Shown here in pieces: positions 14,744 to 15,492 of a stretch of DNA of 15,492 bases (position 1 is its first letter; every line of letters starts with the position of its first letter). The notes beneath the pieces were generated by a model. The model was not told where the DNA came from. It did not search any database and worked only from the letters and a program-made list of their open reading frames with translations. This DNA comes from Bacteroidales bacterium UBA2295. Lineage in GTDB: Bacteria; Bacteroidota; Bacteroidia; Bacteroidales; Tenuifilaceae. The stretch covers positions 1-15,492 of the forward strand of contig DDWD01000003.1 in the NCBI GenBank assembly GCA_002345825.1, written 5' to 3'. The position numbers were made by a program, and so were the translations under genes.

Positions 14744-15492
14744 TTAATCTTTTACGCAACGGACAGAAAAACCCCAACTCTTATTGCTGCTGGGCCTGCG
14801 TACAATGCTGTAATCGTAGAGCATGGTCCGGGCCCAGGCGCTACTGGTATCGAGCTCGCTAGAACTCCACCAGTTACCGATGTTGCCAATGAGGTAGAAA
14901 TTACCACTGAGGTAACGGTTGCCCCCCGGAAGAGCCGAAAAGCCGTAGTCATCGGTGCCGTTGCCGTTGCTGCTCCACCCGCTTTTGGCCTTCATCTTGG
15001 TGCCCGCTATATCTGCTCCTCCAACGTAATCGGTTAGCTGGGTCCACTCGGTATCGCTGGGTAGATGCCAGCCCGTGGGGCACACGTTTTTTGAGGTTTG
15101 CCAGTCGTACAGGTAGCCATACTTGGCCAGGTTGCTGCTGCTATTATCGTACGCCCAGTAGTTGCCGCTAGTTGGTTTGTATGCCAGATTCTCGGCCATC
15201 CAAACCTGTTTGCCTATGGTTACGTACTTATAGGTTTTTCGGTCGCGGGAGTCAGTAAATGTTCCAGTTGGAGGAAATTCAATTACATCAAATTCCCACC
15301 GTGTTTTTCCACCCTGTTTAACGGTAATGGTTTCGGTTACCTCCTTTTTGCCGTTTACCAGTTTAACGCTATGGTTACCAAAGGCAAGAGTGCCTGTCCA
15401 TGGCGTGGTGCTCCCCTTCCCTTCGACAGGCTCAGGGGCCGGGGAGCCGTTTATCGTTAATTGCGCCCCGCTGGGGGTGCTGGATATGGTAA
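14744..15492 (-). CDS. PEGA / Fib_succ_major domain surface protein (C-terminal part; N-terminus beyond window)
   Basis: The frame is open from the right edge to TAA at 14744-14746, giving about 248 residues of a longer protein. From the N-side, a PEGA domain (TISSTPSGAQLTING, STTPWTGTLAFGNHSVKLVNG, KQGGKTRWEFDV) leads through GTFTDSRDRKTYKYVTIG into a complete Fibrobacter succinogenes major paralogous domain. Key motifs of that domain are VWMAENLAY, YGYLYDWQT, CPTGWHLPSDTEWTQL, GFSALPGGNR, WWSSSE and the terminal GFSVRCVKD. Such proteins are exported or cell-surface in Bacteroidota; their ligands are unknown. The PEGA domain has an unusual insert, PAPEPVEGKG, encoded by a REP-like repeat. 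The gene is clearly more GC-rich than the sequence just downstream of it. An internal ATG at 15199 would cut off the PEGA domain, so it is not the start. Confidence 0.88.
   Translation of the reverse strand, partial: TISSTPSGAQLTINGSPAPEPVEGKGSTTPWTGTLAFGNHSVKLVNGKKEVTETITVKQGGKTRWEFDVIEFPPTGTFTDSRDRKTYKYVTIGKQVWMAENLAYKPTSGNYWAYDNSSSNLAKYGYLYDWQTSKNVCPTGWHLPSDTEWTQLTDYVGGADIAGTKMKAKSGWSSNGNGTDDYGFSALPGGNRYLSGNFYLIGNIGNWWSSSELDTSSAWARTMLYDYSIVRRPSSNKSWGFSVRCVKD
15410..15447. repeat. REP-like palindrome inside the PEGA coding region
   Basis: GCTCCCC (15410-15416) and GGGGAGC (15441-15447) flank the 19-mer CCCTTCGACAGGCTCAGGG (15419-15437), which I recognise as the widespread bacterial repeat often translated as PEPVEG or FDRLRG. 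Here it is read in frame as PEPVEG within the protein. Confidence 0.75.

Noticed and set aside
15098..15460. 120-aa open frame opposite the Fib_succ/PEGA gene
   Set aside because: The opposite strand carries clear Fib_succ and PEGA motifs; the FDRLRG end is just the REP-like repeat read on the other strand.

Overview
The window looks like chromosomal DNA from a member of the Bacteroidota, probably Bacteroidales/Marinilabiliales-like, though the exact taxon is not certain. Several things point there: a DUF2795-type small acidic protein, an OstA-like protein next to SurA-family foldases, Fib_succ_major and PEGA surface-protein domains, A-rich and weak ribosome-binding regions, and three promoters of the Bacteroidetes type (TTG, 19-20 nt spacer, TAnnTTTG).

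Left region (1-7699). A DUF2795 gene runs in from the left on the + strand and converges with a five-gene cluster on the - strand. In order of transcription the cluster is guaB (IMP dehydrogenase), a 654-aa two-domain parvulin prolyl isomerase, a SurA/PpiC-like lipoprotein without a parvulin domain, a 452-aa SurA-type chaperone and an OstA-like protein. Apart from guaB, these genes form an envelope-biogenesis set: periplasmic foldases for outer-membrane proteins plus a probable LPS-transport factor. The stop codons of the DUF2795 and OstA-like genes overlap, and a probable terminator for the + strand gene lies inside the OstA-like coding sequence.

Middle region (7700-12232). recQ is divergent from guaB, with its own promoter and a TTG start. 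After a 365-bp gap containing purine-rich direct repeats comes a two-gene carotenoid operon: a CrtI-family desaturase (TTG start) and a CruF-like hydratase one base later. Together they suggest a 1'-hydroxylated carotenoid of the myxol, saproxanthin or flexixanthin kind.

Right region (12233-15492). This is an AT-rich accessory segment with all genes on the - strand. A HigBA-type module has an intact antitoxin but a toxin gene broken by an in-frame stop and a start-proximal frameshift. A long imperfect palindrome follows, then an intact PIN-toxin/RHH-antitoxin pair with a typical promoter, then a small one-helix membrane protein of unknown function. At the right edge, in visibly more GC-rich sequence, is the C-terminal part of a PEGA plus Fib_succ_major surface protein whose PEGA domain carries an in-frame REP-like repeat.

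The most noteworthy items are the broken higB, the palindrome with its possible cassette-like boundaries, and the coding-sequence REP insertion. I see no CRISPR array, rRNA, tRNA, transposase or complete phage gene. I do not find a clearly new multi-gene system; the cassette-like accessory segment is the best candidate for something undescribed.
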